NCBI RefSeq assembly: GCF_020382885.2
Contig: NC_058501.1
Span: 12,993,501 to 13,057,500, forward strand
Reading direction: 5' to 3'
Source: Scatophagus argus
Lineage: Eukaryota > Chordata > Actinopteri > Scatophagidae
Length of the DNA: 64,000 bases
The position numbers and the translations under genes were made by a program. Shown piece after piece: positions 61,305-64,000 of the stretch. The stretch's first letter is position 1; each line of letters starts with the position of its first letter. Below the pieces are notes generated by a model. The model searched no databases. It was not told the DNA's origin and was given only the letters and a program-made list of their open reading frames with translations.

Positions 61305-64000
<2,696 letters not shown>

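Overview
The window is vertebrate nuclear DNA, almost certainly from a spiny-rayed teleost fish. Genes are split by short GT-AG introns and spacers are AT-rich. A tRNA-derived SINE and LINE 3' tails ending in 'ggaattctgattctg' are of kinds common in fish genomes. The gene set FXYD pair, nfkbid, hcst (DAP10) and tyrobp (DAP12) matches the immune/ion-transport block on human 19q13.1, and FCGBP lies on human 19q as well. csnk2a1 at the right edge is not part of that human block. No bacterial, viral or plasmid gene was seen.

Layout. 1-6187 (+): 3' part of an IgGFc-binding-protein (FCGBP)-like secreted mucin-type gene. 7867-22587 (+): a complete second FCGBP-like gene (TATA box, signal peptide, IgGFc_N domain, six VWD-C8-TIL modules plus a degenerate seventh VWD; about 3009 residues). 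24300-32600 (+): an FXYD6-type Na,K-ATPase regulator. 33489-36478 (+): an FXYD7-type regulator. 45010-37904 (-): nfkbid (IkBNS), an atypical nuclear IkB with ankyrin repeats. 48773-45987 (-): an unrecognised gene for a very acidic, NLS-rich protein, with an internal tandem duplication. 51977-53262 (+) hcst and 55381-56115 (+) tyrobp: immune-receptor adaptor genes in tandem. 58917-57041 (-): an unrecognised small secreted protein. 59700-window end (+): 5' part of csnk2a1 (CK2 catalytic subunit).

How they relate. The two FCGBP-like genes are tandem paralogs that have diverged sharply: the complete gene keeps the GDPH autocleavage motif in all six full VWD domains, while the partial gene has lost it in every VWD in view and has also lost the first Cys of the CGLC motif in its three full domains. 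hcst and tyrobp encode partner-dependent signalling subunits (YxN-type motif and ITAM), each with the intramembrane Asp that pairs with receptor basic residues. The fish nfkbid product carries an N-terminal peptide resembling the OCA (POU2AF-type) coactivator motif.

Gene models rest on splice-site and phase consistency checked by hand (every complete model sums to a multiple of three); start sites and UTRs are less certain. The best candidates for undescribed biology are the acidic NLS-rich gene (45.99-48.8 kb), the secreted phase-1-exon gene (57.0-58.9 kb), and the contrasting motif retention in the FCGBP pair.
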